Shown: positions 19,924 through 28,589 of the stretch, piece by piece
How the letters are laid out: every line of letters starts with the position of its first letter
How positions within the stretch are numbered: position 1 is the stretch's first letter
NCBI GenBank assembly: GCA_947492105.1
Contig: CANLMN010000010.1
Span: 81,662-145,661 of the forward strand
Length of the DNA stretch: 64,000 nucleotides
From: an uncultured Aquimarina sp.
GTDB lineage: Bacteria > Bacteroidota > Bacteroidia > Flavobacteriales > Flavobacteriaceae
Reading direction: 5' to 3'
The notes under the pieces: generated by a model
Seen by the model: only the letters and a program-made list of their open reading frames with translations
Database searches by the model: none
What the model was told of the DNA's origin: nothing
Position numbers and translations under genes: made by a program

Positions 19924-20374
19924 CTTCTTCGAATCCCATTACTTCTTCTGCCAAATCTGCAAAGTCTCCTGTTGCATCATCGATTACTTGTTCATATTTC
20001 TTTTTATCCCAAATCTCAATAATATTTACGGCAGAAGACAAAACTAATTCTTTGGTTATCCCTGCAAAATTGATCAAATCTTTGGGAATTAATAAACGTC
20101 CAGAAACATCTACATCCACTACCTTTACACCTGCCGTAAAACGCCTTATAAAGTCATTATTTTTCTTTTTAAAGCGATTCAGTTTGTTCATTTTTTCCAT
20201 CAAGACATTCCATTCTTTCATTGGGTACAACTCCAAACAAGGCTGAAAAACTGCCCGTTTGAGAACAAAACCTTCTTTAAGTATAGGGTCTAACTGCTTT
20301 TTTAATGCTGAAGGCACCATTAAACGTCCTTTAGCATCGGCTTTACACTCATATGTCCCTATTAGATGACTCAA
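19901..20374 (-). CDS. mraZ: Transcriptional regulator MraZ
   Basis: Two AbrB-like half-domains can be seen: KADAKGRLMVPSAL near residue 13 and DVDVSGRLLIPKDL near residue 90. MraZ forms rings that bind repeats in the promoter of the division/cell-wall cluster in other bacteria and is the usual first gene. It is the first gene here too. The 157-residue length is normal. A candidate promoter lies 28 bp upstream at 20402-20409. Confidence 0.95.
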   Translation of the reverse strand: MSHLIGTYECKADAKGRLMVPSALKKQLDPILKEGFVLKRAVFQPCLELYPMKEWNVLMEKMNKLNRFKKKNNDFIRRFTAGVKVVDVDVSGRLLIPKDLINFAGITKELVLSSAVNIIEIWDKKKYEQVIDDATGDFADLAEEVMGFEEDGADSIS

Positions 20375-20401
20375 TTTTTACGTAAAAACAGATTTAATAT
20401 T

Positions 20402-20409
20402 CAAATATA
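20402..20409 (-). promoter_or_regulatory. -7 box for the division/cell-wall operon
   Basis: On the minus strand TATATTTG matches the Bacteroidota -7 consensus TAnnTTTG exactly, 28 bp before the mraZ ATG. No clear -33 TTTG is seen at the usual distance. The rest of the 326-bp divergent gap (20375-20700) is AT-rich; I saw no convincing MraZ-type tandem boxes. Confidence 0.5.
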
Positions 20410-20655
20410 TTGAAAATTATACCACTTTTTACCACAATACCCCACTTTGTTAATAAATTTTACCTTTTCCGCCACCTCATGGGTTTTTATGCTAAAAAAA
20501 TAACAACAACAAAACCTTACTCTTAGCTCATATTTCCCTTTCTAAAAAAAGACAACCCCCTCTCGGATAATGCAAAAAAAACAGCTTCAAAAACCCGTAA
20601 TAAGACATATATATAGAGAAGTAAAAAAAATTCAGAAAACTATGACTGAAAATGC

Positions 20656-20663
20656 TATATTTG
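20656..20663 (+). promoter_or_regulatory. -7 box for the hydrolase-engB unit
   Basis: TATATTTG matches TAnnTTTG exactly, 37 bp before the hydrolase ATG at 20701. The -33 box is not obvious. Confidence 0.5.
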
Positions 20664-20700
20664 CGTCAGAACGAATATATCGAGTCATCTAAACGCATTA

Positions 20701-21471
20701 ATGAAGCACAACTTAAAAGAAGAAGGTAAATTCAAATATCTAGAAGTAGGCGAAGGCACACCTATCGTGATACTTCATGGTTTGATGGGCGGGTTGAGTA
20801 ATTTTGATGGGGTCGTCTCATATTTTCCAGAATGTGGGTATAAAGTTTTGATTCCAGAATTACCGCTCTATTCCATGCCACTCATTAAAACAAGTGTTGG
20901 CACATTTGCCAAATACCTCAGAGATTTTATCAATCACCTAGGCTACAAAAACAAAGAAGTTATACTTTTAGGGAATTCATTAGGAGGACATATAGGTTTA
21001 TTATGTACTAAAATGTTTCCTGAAAAAGTAAGAGCATTAGTTATTACTGGAAGTTCTGGTCTCTACGAAAGTGCCATGGGCGAAAGCTATCCAAAACGTG
21101 GTGATTACGAATACATCAGAGCAAAAGCAGAAATGGTATTTTACGACCCGGCTATAGCAACCAAGGAAGTTGTAGACGAAGTATATGCCACAGTCAATGA
21201 TCGTAACAAGTTACTACGCACACTTGCAATTGCCAAGAGTGCGATCCGTCACAACATGGCAAAAGATTTGCCTAATATGACCAACCCAACTTGTATAATC
21301 TGGGGTAGTGATGATACTGTCACACCACCTGAGGTAGCAGAAGATTTCAACAAACTACTTCCTGATTCTGATCTCTATTGGATCGAAAAATGTGGCCATG
21401 CTGCAATGATGGAACATCCTGATGAATTTAACAAAATTCTACACAGCTGGCTCAAAAAACGAAATATCTAA
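20701..21471 (+). CDS. Alpha/beta hydrolase
   Basis: A 256-residue alpha/beta-hydrolase. Oxyanion region [13 protein letters not shown] is near residue 25. The nucleophile elbow is GNSLGG (Ser about residue 99), the acid is probably the Asp of [10 protein letters not shown], and the His is in [10 protein letters not shown]. Substrate unknown; it resembles the broad esterase/MhpC-like group. engB begins 13 bp after its stop, so the two share a transcript; I recall this pairing in other flavobacteria. Confidence 0.88.
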   Translation: MKHNLKEEGKFKYLEVGEGTPIVILHGLMGGLSNFDGVVSYFPECGYKVLIPELPLYSMPLIKTSVGTFAKYLRDFINHLGYKNKEVILLGNSLGGHIGLLCTKMFPEKVRALVITGSSGLYESAMGESYPKRGDYEYIRAKAEMVFYDPAIATKEVVDEVYATVNDRNKLLRTLAIAKSAIRHNMAKDLPNMTNPTCIIWGSDDTVTPPEVAEDFNKLLPDSDLYWIEKCGHAAMMEHPDEFNKILHSWLKKRNI

Positions 21472-21484
21472 AAAGAAAAAGACT

Positions 21485-22081
21485 ATGAAAATTAGCAGCG
21501 CTGAATTTGTCATGAGCAACAGCGATGTGGCCAAATGTCCAAAAGATCCATTTCCTGAATATGCTTTTATCGGTCGTTCAAATGTTGGTAAATCCTCATT
21601 GATCAACATGCTTACAAACCGCAAGAGTTTGGCAAAAACTTCTGGTCGCCCAGGAAAAACACAACTGATCAATCACTTTGTCATCAACAAGAAATGGTTT
21701 CTTGTTGACCTGCCTGGATATGGATATGCTCGCGTTTCTAAAAGTAGCAAAAAAGTCTTTCAACGGTTTATCACCGATTACTTCAAAAACAGAAAACAAT
21801 TAATCTCTGCTTTTATACTAGTGGACTCTAGACACGAGCCTCAAAAAATTGATTTAGAATTTATGGAATGGATGGGTATAAACAACATTCCTTTTTCTAT
21901 TATTTTCACAAAAGCTGATAAGCTTTCAAAAAATAAATTAACTCCACAAATCGAAGCTTACAAGAAAAGCATGCTTCAATTCTGGGAAGAAATGCCCAAT
22001 TATTTTATAACATCATCCACTTCTAATCTGGGAAAGGATGAGATTTTGAATTATATTGAAGAAATCAACTCGCAGCCTTAA
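21485..22081 (+). CDS. engB: Ribosome-biogenesis GTPase EngB/YsxC
   Basis: Small GTPase needed for 50S subunit assembly. Motifs: G1 [13 protein letters not shown]3 DLPGYGYA, G4 TKADK and G5-like TSSTS. The frame is open upstream into the hydrolase gene, but the ATG at 21485 ([14 protein letters not shown]) gives the usual N terminus and 198 residues. The 3' end overlaps the converging gene below by 17 bp. Confidence 0.96.
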   Translation: MKISSAEFVMSNSDVAKCPKDPFPEYAFIGRSNVGKSSLINMLTNRKSLAKTSGRPGKTQLINHFVINKKWFLVDLPGYGYARVSKSSKKVFQRFITDYFKNRKQLISAFILVDSRHEPQKIDLEFMEWMGINNIPFSIIFTKADKLSKNKLTPQIEAYKKSMLQFWEEMPNYFITSSTSNLGKDEILNYIEEINSQP

Positions 22082-22463
22082 TAATAGTTGATAACTCGTT
22101 TTTTTTTAATTTTTCCTGAAGGAGACTTACTAAATCTTCCGTTTTTTTCAAGCCCCTCAACTCTTTGGACATAATCAGAGGTTGATACTTACCACCCTTA
22201 TATTTCAAAATTATTGGAAATGAAAATTGTTTTCCATCTACCCCATGTAGTTTCAAAAACTGATCTTTATACAAAAAAGTCATAGCACTACTTGATTCCT
22301 TTCTAAAGCTAGCCCATCTATCTTTTTCTCCAAACACTCCATGCGTTAGCTTACACAAATCACATGCATATGTTTCTGGACTAACTGCCTTATGAAAAGC
22401 ATCAAACAATTTATTCCAGTGATTAGAATTTGCATTATATACAAACAATAGTGTATTGACCAA
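22065..22463 (-). CDS. Conserved hypothetical protein with [11 protein letters not shown] motif
   Basis: A 132-residue protein with a TTG start; no ATG fits at the N terminus. It opens [20 protein letters not shown] and has a CxxC pair in [11 protein letters not shown], followed by a basic/aromatic C-terminal half. I recall short bacterial proteins with this opening and CxxC but no assigned function; a redox or metal role for the two Cys is only a guess. It converges on engB with a 17-bp overlap. Confidence 0.7.
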   Translation of the reverse strand: MVNTLLFVYNANSNHWNKLFDAFHKAVSPETYACDLCKLTHGVFGEKDRWASFRKESSSAMTFLYKDQFLKLHGVDGKQFSFPIILKYKGGKYQPLIMSKELRGLKKTEDLVSLLQEKLKKNELSTIIKAAS

Positions 22464-22504
22464 AATAACTTTCTTTTTTAAGTTTCACAATATTAAACAA
22501 AAAA

Positions 22505-22540
22505 AAGAAAGCTGCCCGGAGGGTGATGGGCAGCTTTCTT
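22505..22540 (-). terminator. Terminator after the T9SS repeat protein
   Basis: A perfect 13-bp stem (AAGAAAGCTGCCC / GGGCAGCTTTCTT) with a 10-base loop, followed on the minus strand by TTTTTT. It is placed 30 bp after the stop of the 22571-25015 gene. Confidence 0.9.
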
Positions 22541-22570
22541 ACACATACTAAATATCTACTGCTAATCCTC

Positions 22571-25015
22571 TTACTGAATCACAGTAAACATTTTAGTAGC
22601 TTTAGCTCCTTGTCCATTATCTATAGCAAGAATATAGCTTCCTAATTGCAATTTACTTACATCCAAAGCTATACCAACTCCTGAAGTACGCTCCTGCATT
22701 ACTTTTTTCCCTAACAAATCATACACTTCTAATGTAATTTCATTCGAAGCATTAACCTCTTCTAATTGAATTTGCAACTTTGTACGTGCTGGTACTGGAT
22801 ATACAGAGAAAGGTAATCCTGTATTAAAATCTCCTATGCTTAGCGCCTCACAATCTGAACCAGCTACCCTTGTTACTTTAACAGAATTAGACAAAGAATA
22901 GTTCCCTGTAAGATCTGAAACATTAGCATTTGGAACATCTGCACCACCTAGACTTCCGTCATGACTCAAATGCCAAACCAAACAAACTCCAACACCTGCC
23001 GCATCAAAATCTGGCACTGTAAAACTTGGAGGAGTTCCTAAAATATTCAATTCCTCGTCAGTAATAACCCAAACTGATTCTAAACCAACATTACCAGATA
23101 ATACAATATCATCTGCTCCCAGTTGATCAGAAACACCATCTACACAGAATTCAAAAGGACCTCCTGTTAGTGTTCCGCCATCTAAATCCGCAGCTGTTCG
23201 AACAACTGTAACGGAATTAGACAAACTATAACAACCTACTAAATCCGTCATCGCATTATTACCTGCCTCAGCTCCTTCTAAATCACCATCAAAGCTTAAA
23301 TGCCAAATTAAACAAGTTCCTGCTCCTGCTACATCAAAATTTACAACATTTGGAGTCGGTGGCAGACCTAAAATCGTACCTGTCTCGTCAGTAACAACCC
23401 ACTGAGAGTTCCCTCCTTCGTTTCCTGTCAATTCGATAGCTCCTTCTGCAATATTATCTGCAACTCCATCACCGACAACAAACTCAAATGGACCTCCAGT
23501 AAGTGTTCCGCCTTTTGGCTGATAACGAACCACGCTAATAGGATTAGACAAATCATAATTCCCTGTCAAATCTGTAGTAGCATTGGCACCCATAGCAGCA
23601 CCTCCAAGAGAACCATCATGACTCAAGTGCCATACTAGGCATGTCCCAGCTCCTGCTCCATCAAAATTAGGGCCTGTAAAACTATCTGGTAATCCCAAAA
23701 TCGTTCCCTGCTCGTCGGTAATTACCCATTGGGATGCCGACCCTACATTACCTACCAATGTAATTGCTCCATCTGCAATATTATCTGCAACTCCATCACC
23801 AACACAGAATTCAAAAGGACCTCCTGTTAGTGTTCCACCGTTAACTGTACTTCTAATCACCTCAACAGGATTAGACAAACTATAACAACCTACTAAATCG
23901 GTCATCGCATTATTACCTGCCTCAGCTCCTTCTAAATCACCATCAAAGCTTAAGTGCCAAACTAAACAAGTTCCTGCTCCTGCTACATCAAAATTTACAA
24001 CATTTGGAGTCGGTGGCAGACCTAAAATCGTACCTGCCTCATCAGTGACAACCCACTGAGAGTTCCCTCCTTCGTTTCCTGTCAATTCGATAGCTCCTTC
24101 TGCAATATTATCTGCAACTCCATCACCGACAACAAACTCAAATGGACCTCCAGTAAGTGTTCCGCCTTTTGGCTGATAACGAACCACGCTAATTGGATTA
24201 GACAAATCATAATTCCCTGTCAAATCTGTAGTAGCATTGGCACCCATAGCAGCACCTCCAAGAGAACCATCATGACTCAAGTGCCACACTAGGCATGTCC
24301 CAGCTCCTGCTCCATCAAAATTAGGACCTGTAAAACTACCTGGTAATCCCAAAATCGTTCCCTGCTCATCGGTAATTACCCATTGGGATGCCGACCCTAC
24401 ATTACCTGCCAATGTAATTGCTCCATCTGCAATATTATCGGCAACTCCGTCACCAACACAGAATTCAAAAGGACCTCCTGTTAGTGTTCCACCATCTACT
24501 ACAGCGTTCCAAGCAGACAATCCATTTTGACTCCCATCTCCTGTATATACATATGGACTAGGCGTATCAACAAACTCTCCTGCGACCCACAAGCTCGCCA
24601 TTACAGCAATAGATTCTCTCTGAGCTCCTCCTGCACCCCACTGCACATAATCATCCATTGCAGCGGCACTTAAAAAAGAGGAAGAATTATACAATCCTAA
24701 TCCACCACTAGCCGCCTGAAGAAAATTATAAGGCAAGGTAACAGATGCATCTGGCATCAAATTAATTGCTCCACTAACAGGTGACACATTACCTATCATA
24801 ACGTAGGTACCACCACCTAGACACAACCAATAGCTCGATAAATCAATGGCTTGATCTCCGTAATTTGTAACAGTCACTTCCTTTGATACTGGGTCAACTT
24901 CAGAAAAACGTGGGTTTGCCTGCGCATAGGCATTTGTGACTCCAACCATCAATAGGCTCAAGCATGCACAAAATAATCGAAGATTATCATGTGCGTTTCG
25001 TACAAGTACTTTCAT
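22571..25015 (-). CDS. Secreted multi-repeat protein with T9SS sorting domain
   Basis: An 814-residue protein with a signal peptide (first 32 residues, ending TNAYAQA). Residues 35-175 resemble a lamin-tail-like domain (FSEVDPVSKEVTVTNYG, IDLSSYWLCL). Five related modules of about 108 residues follow, each starting GGTLTGGPFEF and containing a GTCLxWHLS core, in the order A-B-A-B-C; the A-B pair is duplicated almost identically with a 654-bp period. The last 80 residues, from FSVYPVPARTKLQI, are a type-A T9SS C-terminal sorting domain ending MFTVIQ. Likely exported and anchored at the cell surface. Function of the modules unknown; adhesion is a guess. Confidence 0.85.
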   Translation of the reverse strand: MKVLVRNAHDNLRLFCACLSLLMVGVTNAYAQANPRFSEVDPVSKEVTVTNYGDQAIDLSSYWLCLGGGTYVMIGNVSPVSGAINLMPDASVTLPYNFLQAASGGLGLYNSSSFLSAAAMDDYVQWGAGGAQRESIAVMASLWVAGEFVDTPSPYVYTGDGSQNGLSAWNAVVDGGTLTGGPFEFCVGDGVADNIADGAITLAGNVGSASQWVITDEQGTILGLPGSFTGPNFDGAGAGTCLVWHLSHDGSLGGAAMGANATTDLTGNYDLSNPISVVRYQPKGGTLTGGPFEFVVGDGVADNIAEGAIELTGNEGGNSQWVVTDEAGTILGLPPTPNVVNFDVAGAGTCLVWHLSFDGDLEGAEAGNNAMTDLVGCYSLSNPVEVIRSTVNGGTLTGGPFEFCVGDGVADNIADGAITLVGNVGSASQWVITDEQGTILGLPDSFTGPNFDGAGAGTCLVWHLSHDGSLGGAAMGANATTDLTGNYDLSNPISVVRYQPKGGTLTGGPFEFVVGDGVADNIAEGAIELTGNEGGNSQWVVTDETGTILGLPPTPNVVNFDVAGAGTCLIWHLSFDGDLEGAEAGNNAMTDLVGCYSLSNSVTVVRTAADLDGGTLTGGPFEFCVDGVSDQLGADDIVLSGNVGLESVWVITDEELNILGTPPSFTVPDFDAAGVGVCLVWHLSHDGSLGGADVPNANVSDLTGNYSLSNSVKVTRVAGSDCEALSIGDFNTGLPFSVYPVPARTKLQIQLEEVNASNEITLEVYDLLGKKVMQERTSGVGIALDVSKLQLGSYILAIDNGQGAKATKMFTVIQ
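23190..24500 (-). repeat. Tandem 654-bp direct repeat inside the T9SS gene
   Basis: Two copies of a 654-bp (218-codon) unit lie head to tail. For example, the segment reading GTTCCGCCTTTTGGCTGATA in the plus strand ends at about 23524 and again 654 bp later. Each unit encodes one A and one B module. The copies differ at only scattered, mostly silent positions, so the duplication is recent or kept uniform by recombination. Confidence 0.85.
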
Positions 25016-25135
25016 TTCTTTTTCTTTTTTTTTATTTTTATTAATGATAATACATCAAAGTAAAAACATAAAAGAATAAGAAATTGTTAGATAGCTAACA
25101 CTTCCAAAAGAGTAATTAATTTAACAAAAAAATAA

Positions 25136-25474
25136 CTACTGCTTATTTAACTCTAATTTATCAGCAAAGTACTCACAAAATTCTTTCATTGTAGCGGTCA
25201 TTTTTTCGTCTTGAGTAGCTCGATAAAAAGTATCACTCATCGCCACCAAAGTTTGATGAAAAAAGATTTTCATTTCATCAACAGGCATATCTTTTGTCCA
25301 CAAATCTATCCGTAGACTTTCTTTTTGTTTACTATCCCACATAGAGAGCAACATTGCTTTGGATTCTTCGTTTGTAATCCCTCCATCTTCAGCAGACCAA
25401 TGCAACTCCTCCGGAACTCGATTTTCGTCTAATGTTACTTTTATTTTTATCTCAGAAGTATGCGTACCACTCAT
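25136..25474 (-). CDS. gldC: Gliding motility protein GldC
   Basis: A 112-residue cytoplasmic-type protein matching GldC as I recall it: TSEIKIKVTLDENRVPEELHW at the N terminus and FFHQTLVAMSDTFYRAT in the second half. GldC supports gliding/T9SS function together with GldB, though its biochemical role is unclear. Its ATG overlaps the gldB stop by one base (TAATG), indicating translational coupling. Confidence 0.92.
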   Translation of the reverse strand: MSGTHTSEIKIKVTLDENRVPEELHWSAEDGGITNEESKAMLLSMWDSKQKESLRIDLWTKDMPVDEMKIFFHQTLVAMSDTFYRATQDEKMTATMKEFCEYFADKLELNKQ

Positions 25475-26472
25475 TATTTTGTAGGTTTATATTTTGATTT
25501 TTTGAAGATTTCTTCTCCATCTTTTTTCAATAATTCTTGCAAAGATACTTCATTATTTTTCATGTAAGACTTCACGATTTGCCATCCGATGAATTGTCCT
25601 AATCGCCCAGGGGTTTCTACATCCAGCTCTAGATAAAACTTTGAAAAAGGAGCTGGGTGCAAAAACCTTGGTAGTAATTGTTGTTCTGTACTATATAATA
25701 ATTCTTTTTGGATAAAATAGCGCCAAATTTGTACTTCATTTTCCTGAGCCCATGCGAGTTCTTCTTCTGTATACCCTATTTTTTCTGCATTTGCTTTTTG
25801 TGGAATCAATTTATCTTTTAGATATAACAACTTACCATAATAAACAAGATTAGACACAAAAGTCCTTCTATTCTTGTTATTAGCCATACGTCGACCATAC
25901 GCTGTTACTATATCTGGTAAGATTTGAGATTTTCTGAAATTTTTACGAATATAATCTTTAATCCCCAAATAAAAATGATGATCTACTCCCAAATAAGCAT
26001 CCAAAGAAACAAGCAACATCTTATCAGTAAGCACAATACTCTGTTCATAATCCACATCTGATGTAATGGTTATTACGCGAGATGGAATCCCTACTTCTGG
26101 AAAGTAATAATTCAAATGTTGAAAAAACGCTCTCAATTCATTTTCTATAATAGAAAAGTCATGAAACACTTTTGACACCTCTGTGTTGATCTCTTGTTGG
26201 ATCGTATCCCGTGATTTTTTAATCCAGATACTGTCATGATACTTATTCGGAAACAAAAAATAAAAAGTGTCTTTGACTTTTTGTAATGTTTCTGGAGTTA
26301 CTTTTGAAAACTGCTGATCAAATCGTTCTACATCCAATGGGATGATTGTTTTTGCAATTGCAGCCTCTATAGCATCCTCTTCATTACAAGAACTAACACA
26401 AATAAAGACAAACAAACACAAAAGCGCTTTATAAAAGAAAGAGAGACATTCTGAATTTTTTCTAAAAATCAT
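25474..26472 (-). CDS. gldB: Gliding motility lipoprotein GldB
   Basis: A 332-residue lipoprotein. The signal peptide ends in a lipobox with Cys29 (FICVSSC-NEED). The mature part has IIPLDVERFDQQF and later HHFYLGIKDYIRKNF and FIGWQIVKSY, as in GldB. GldB is required for gliding and is thought to support T9SS assembly. It heads the gldB-gldC pair and is divergent from nadE, a neighbourhood I recall in other flavobacteria. Confidence 0.92.
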   Translation of the reverse strand: MIFRKNSECLSFFYKALLCLFVFICVSSCNEEDAIEAAIAKTIIPLDVERFDQQFSKVTPETLQKVKDTFYFLFPNKYHDSIWIKKSRDTIQQEINTEVSKVFHDFSIIENELRAFFQHLNYYFPEVGIPSRVITITSDVDYEQSIVLTDKMLLVSLDAYLGVDHHFYLGIKDYIRKNFRKSQILPDIVTAYGRRMANNKNRRTFVSNLVYYGKLLYLKDKLIPQKANAEKIGYTEEELAWAQENEVQIWRYFIQKELLYSTEQQLLPRFLHPAPFSKFYLELDVETPGRLGQFIGWQIVKSYMKNNEVSLQELLKKDGEEIFKKSKYKPTK

Positions 26473-26623
26473 GTGATATTATTAACAAATCAATGAAAAT
26501 TACTTTTAAGTCTTCTAAAGACTTTTCCTTATTCTATAACGATAAGTTTTTTTTGTAATTTTAATCTTCTTAAGTTTTATGCAAAATACCATAAAACAAT
26601 ACAAACTCTAAAGAAAAAACGCT

Positions 26624-27412
26624 ATGAAAACTGAAAAAGTTATTGACCACATCGTAAATTGGTTAAAAGACTACGCTGCAAAGTCAAATGTTAATGGATT
26701 TGTCATTGGTATCAGCGGTGGAATTGATAGCGCAGTAACCTCCACACTTTGTGCAAAAACTGGACTACGAACACTTTGCGTTGAGATGCCTATACACCAA
26801 GCTAAAAGTCAAATAAATCGTGCTGAAGAACATATTACACAACTCAAAAAGCGCTTTGCTAACATTAGTAATGTCGAAGTGAATCTCACTACGGTTTTCG
26901 AAACATTCAAGACAGAGGTTCCTACTGTGGTAGATAGTGATCAATTATTTCTGACTCTTGCCAATACAAGAGCACGATTACGGATGTCTACACTCTACTA
27001 TTTTGCAGGTCTTCATAATTATCTTGTTGCCGGAACCGGTAACAAAGTAGAAGACTTTGGCGTAGGGTTTTACACTAAATATGGTGATGGCGGAGTAGAT
27101 CTAAGTCCTATTGCAGATCTATTAAAAAGTGAAGTCTATGAGCTAGCCAAAGCACTTGATGTCCCTACCTCGATACAAAATGCAGCTCCAACTGATGGTC
27201 TATTTGGTGATAGTCGTACTGATGAAGATCAAATTGGCGCCAGTTATGACGAGCTAGAATGGGCTATGAAAATGGATAATGAAGGAAAGTCTGAAAATAA
27301 TTTTACAGGTCGTGAAAAAGAAGTTTTCCACATCTATAAAAGTTTAAACAACAGGAACCAGCATAAAATGAACCCAATTCCTGTATGTGAAATACCTATT
27401 AACCTCAAATAG
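26624..27412 (+). CDS. nadE: NH3-dependent NAD+ synthase
   Basis: Catalyses the last step of NAD synthesis by amidating nicotinic acid adenine dinucleotide. The ATP-pyrophosphatase loop GISGGIDSAVTS is near residue 28. GTGNKVEDFGVGFYTKYGDG is the conserved substrate/ATP segment, and PTDGLFGDSRTDEDQIGASY follows. At 262 residues it lacks the N-terminal glutaminase domain, so it should use free ammonia. Confidence 0.95.
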   Translation: MKTEKVIDHIVNWLKDYAAKSNVNGFVIGISGGIDSAVTSTLCAKTGLRTLCVEMPIHQAKSQINRAEEHITQLKKRFANISNVEVNLTTVFETFKTEVPTVVDSDQLFLTLANTRARLRMSTLYYFAGLHNYLVAGTGNKVEDFGVGFYTKYGDGGVDLSPIADLLKSEVYELAKALDVPTSIQNAAPTDGLFGDSRTDEDQIGASYDELEWAMKMDNEGKSENNFTGREKEVFHIYKSLNNRNQHKMNPIPVCEIPINLK

Positions 27413-27466
27413 TCACTTTTTATCGAGTATTTCTTGAATCTTTAGATTCCTACAAATTCTTCTACA

Positions 27467-27474
27467 TATATTTG
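27467..27474 (+). promoter_or_regulatory. -7 box for the response regulator gene
   Basis: TATATTTG is an exact TAnnTTTG match, about 92 bp before the preferred ATG (27566). Confidence 0.45.
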
Positions 27475-27565
27475 ATTATTGTAGGAAACAAAGGAGTACC
27501 CAATAATTTTGCTCTTTCTACGTTATCAATCTCACATAGCATTTAACAAAATAAACGAAAAACAA

Positions 27566-28198
27566 ATGACATCTGTACTTATAGCAGACCACCATCCTAT
27601 AACTAGAAAAGGCATTGCATCTTTACTTCTCGATAGTGCTAACTTTGATATTTTTGGAGAAGTGAATAATGGTGATGAAATGTACGCCGCTCTTCGTAAG
27701 TCAAGACCTGACTTATTGATTATGGAACTAGATCTTCCTCAAATCAACGGGATTACTGCTATCAAAGCCATCAAACAAGAATTCAAGGGAATTAAGGTTA
27801 TCATTTTCAGTACATATCCAGAAGAGATTTATGCATTAAGTACAATCAAGGCTGGTGCTTCTGCATACCTATCCAAGACAATTTCTTTAAAAATATTAAA
27901 TGCAGCTATAGAACGTGTTACACGTGGAGGAATCTATCTAAATGAAGATCTAACAGAGAAGTTGGCACATGGCAATAGTCATAGTAATAATCTTGCCGTA
28001 AAATACAAAAAACTTTCTTCAAGAGAAGTCGAGGTATTGAACCTACTATCCTCAGGAAAACGAAATAAAGATATTGCAAGTGCTCTATCGATCAACGAAA
28101 AGACCGTTAGCACCTACAAAACACGTTTGTTAAAAAAACTAAAAGTAGACAACGTTGCTGATCTCATTCACCAATCCCGCTTGTTACAAATAAACTAA
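27566..28198 (+). CDS. LuxR/NarL-type response regulator with altered receiver site
   Basis: A 210-residue regulator. The receiver spans residues 1-120 and the GerE-type HTH the last 65 (LSSREVEVLNLLSSGKRNKD, then LSINEKTVSTYK). The phosphoacceptor position, normally Asp in the MDLxMP motif, is Glu54 (LLIMELDLPQ), and the acidic pair is Asp8-His9 instead of Asp-Asp; the conserved Lys of the KT motif is present (LSKTIS). It may therefore not be switched by phosphorylation. The frame extends to a TTG at 27509, but ATG 27566 gives the standard receiver start MTSVLIADHHP. No histidine kinase is adjacent. Confidence 0.9.
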   Translation: MTSVLIADHHPITRKGIASLLLDSANFDIFGEVNNGDEMYAALRKSRPDLLIMELDLPQINGITAIKAIKQEFKGIKVIIFSTYPEEIYALSTIKAGASAYLSKTISLKILNAAIERVTRGGIYLNEDLTEKLAHGNSHSNNLAVKYKKLSSREVEVLNLLSSGKRNKDIASALSINEKTVSTYKTRLLKKLKVDNVADLIHQSRLLQIN

Positions 28199-28252
28199 AA
28201 CACCCAATAACCTAATAATAATACCCTACACAACACTAACGTAAAAAATTCT

Positions 28253-28295
28253 AAAGCGGAATACCATTAACCTTGTTAATTATTCCGCTTTTTTA
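28253..28295 (+). terminator. Terminator after the response regulator
   Basis: AAAGCGGAATA and TATTCCGCTTT form an 11-bp stem enclosing a second small stem (ATTAAC/GTTAAT), followed by TTTT. It is 55 bp after the stop codon. The remaining gap to 28589 is AT-rich with no gene. Confidence 0.85.
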
Positions 28296-28542
28296 TGCTC
28301 CATTCACAAAAAAAACTTCCTTCCACCTGTTTATCTAGAAATTCGAAATTAACAAATTCTTTCACGAATTTCATTAAAAAACCCTTGGTCAAATTAACTC
28401 CAAACTATAGGTATTAACACTGTTCACCGTAATTCTTCTACCCAAAATCACTAAAAAATATTTTTCATATTTGCTTTACAAACATCAAAAATTTGTGTTT
28501 TATTTAACAAAAAGCAGGATGTTACCCCATTATCATTTTCTC

Positions 28543-28550
28543 TATTTTTG
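28543..28550 (+). promoter_or_regulatory. -7 box for the CAP-domain gene
   Basis: TATTTTTG matches TAnnTTTG, 39 bp before the ATG at 28590. No clear -33 box. Confidence 0.4.
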
Positions 28551-28589
28551 ACCTAAACTATAAATAATCAATAATTTAACACACAAATT

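Noticed and set aside
23190-24500. Long direct repeats considered as CRISPR or satellite DNA
   Set aside because: The period is 654 bp, a multiple of three, and stays in one open frame; the repeats are protein modules.
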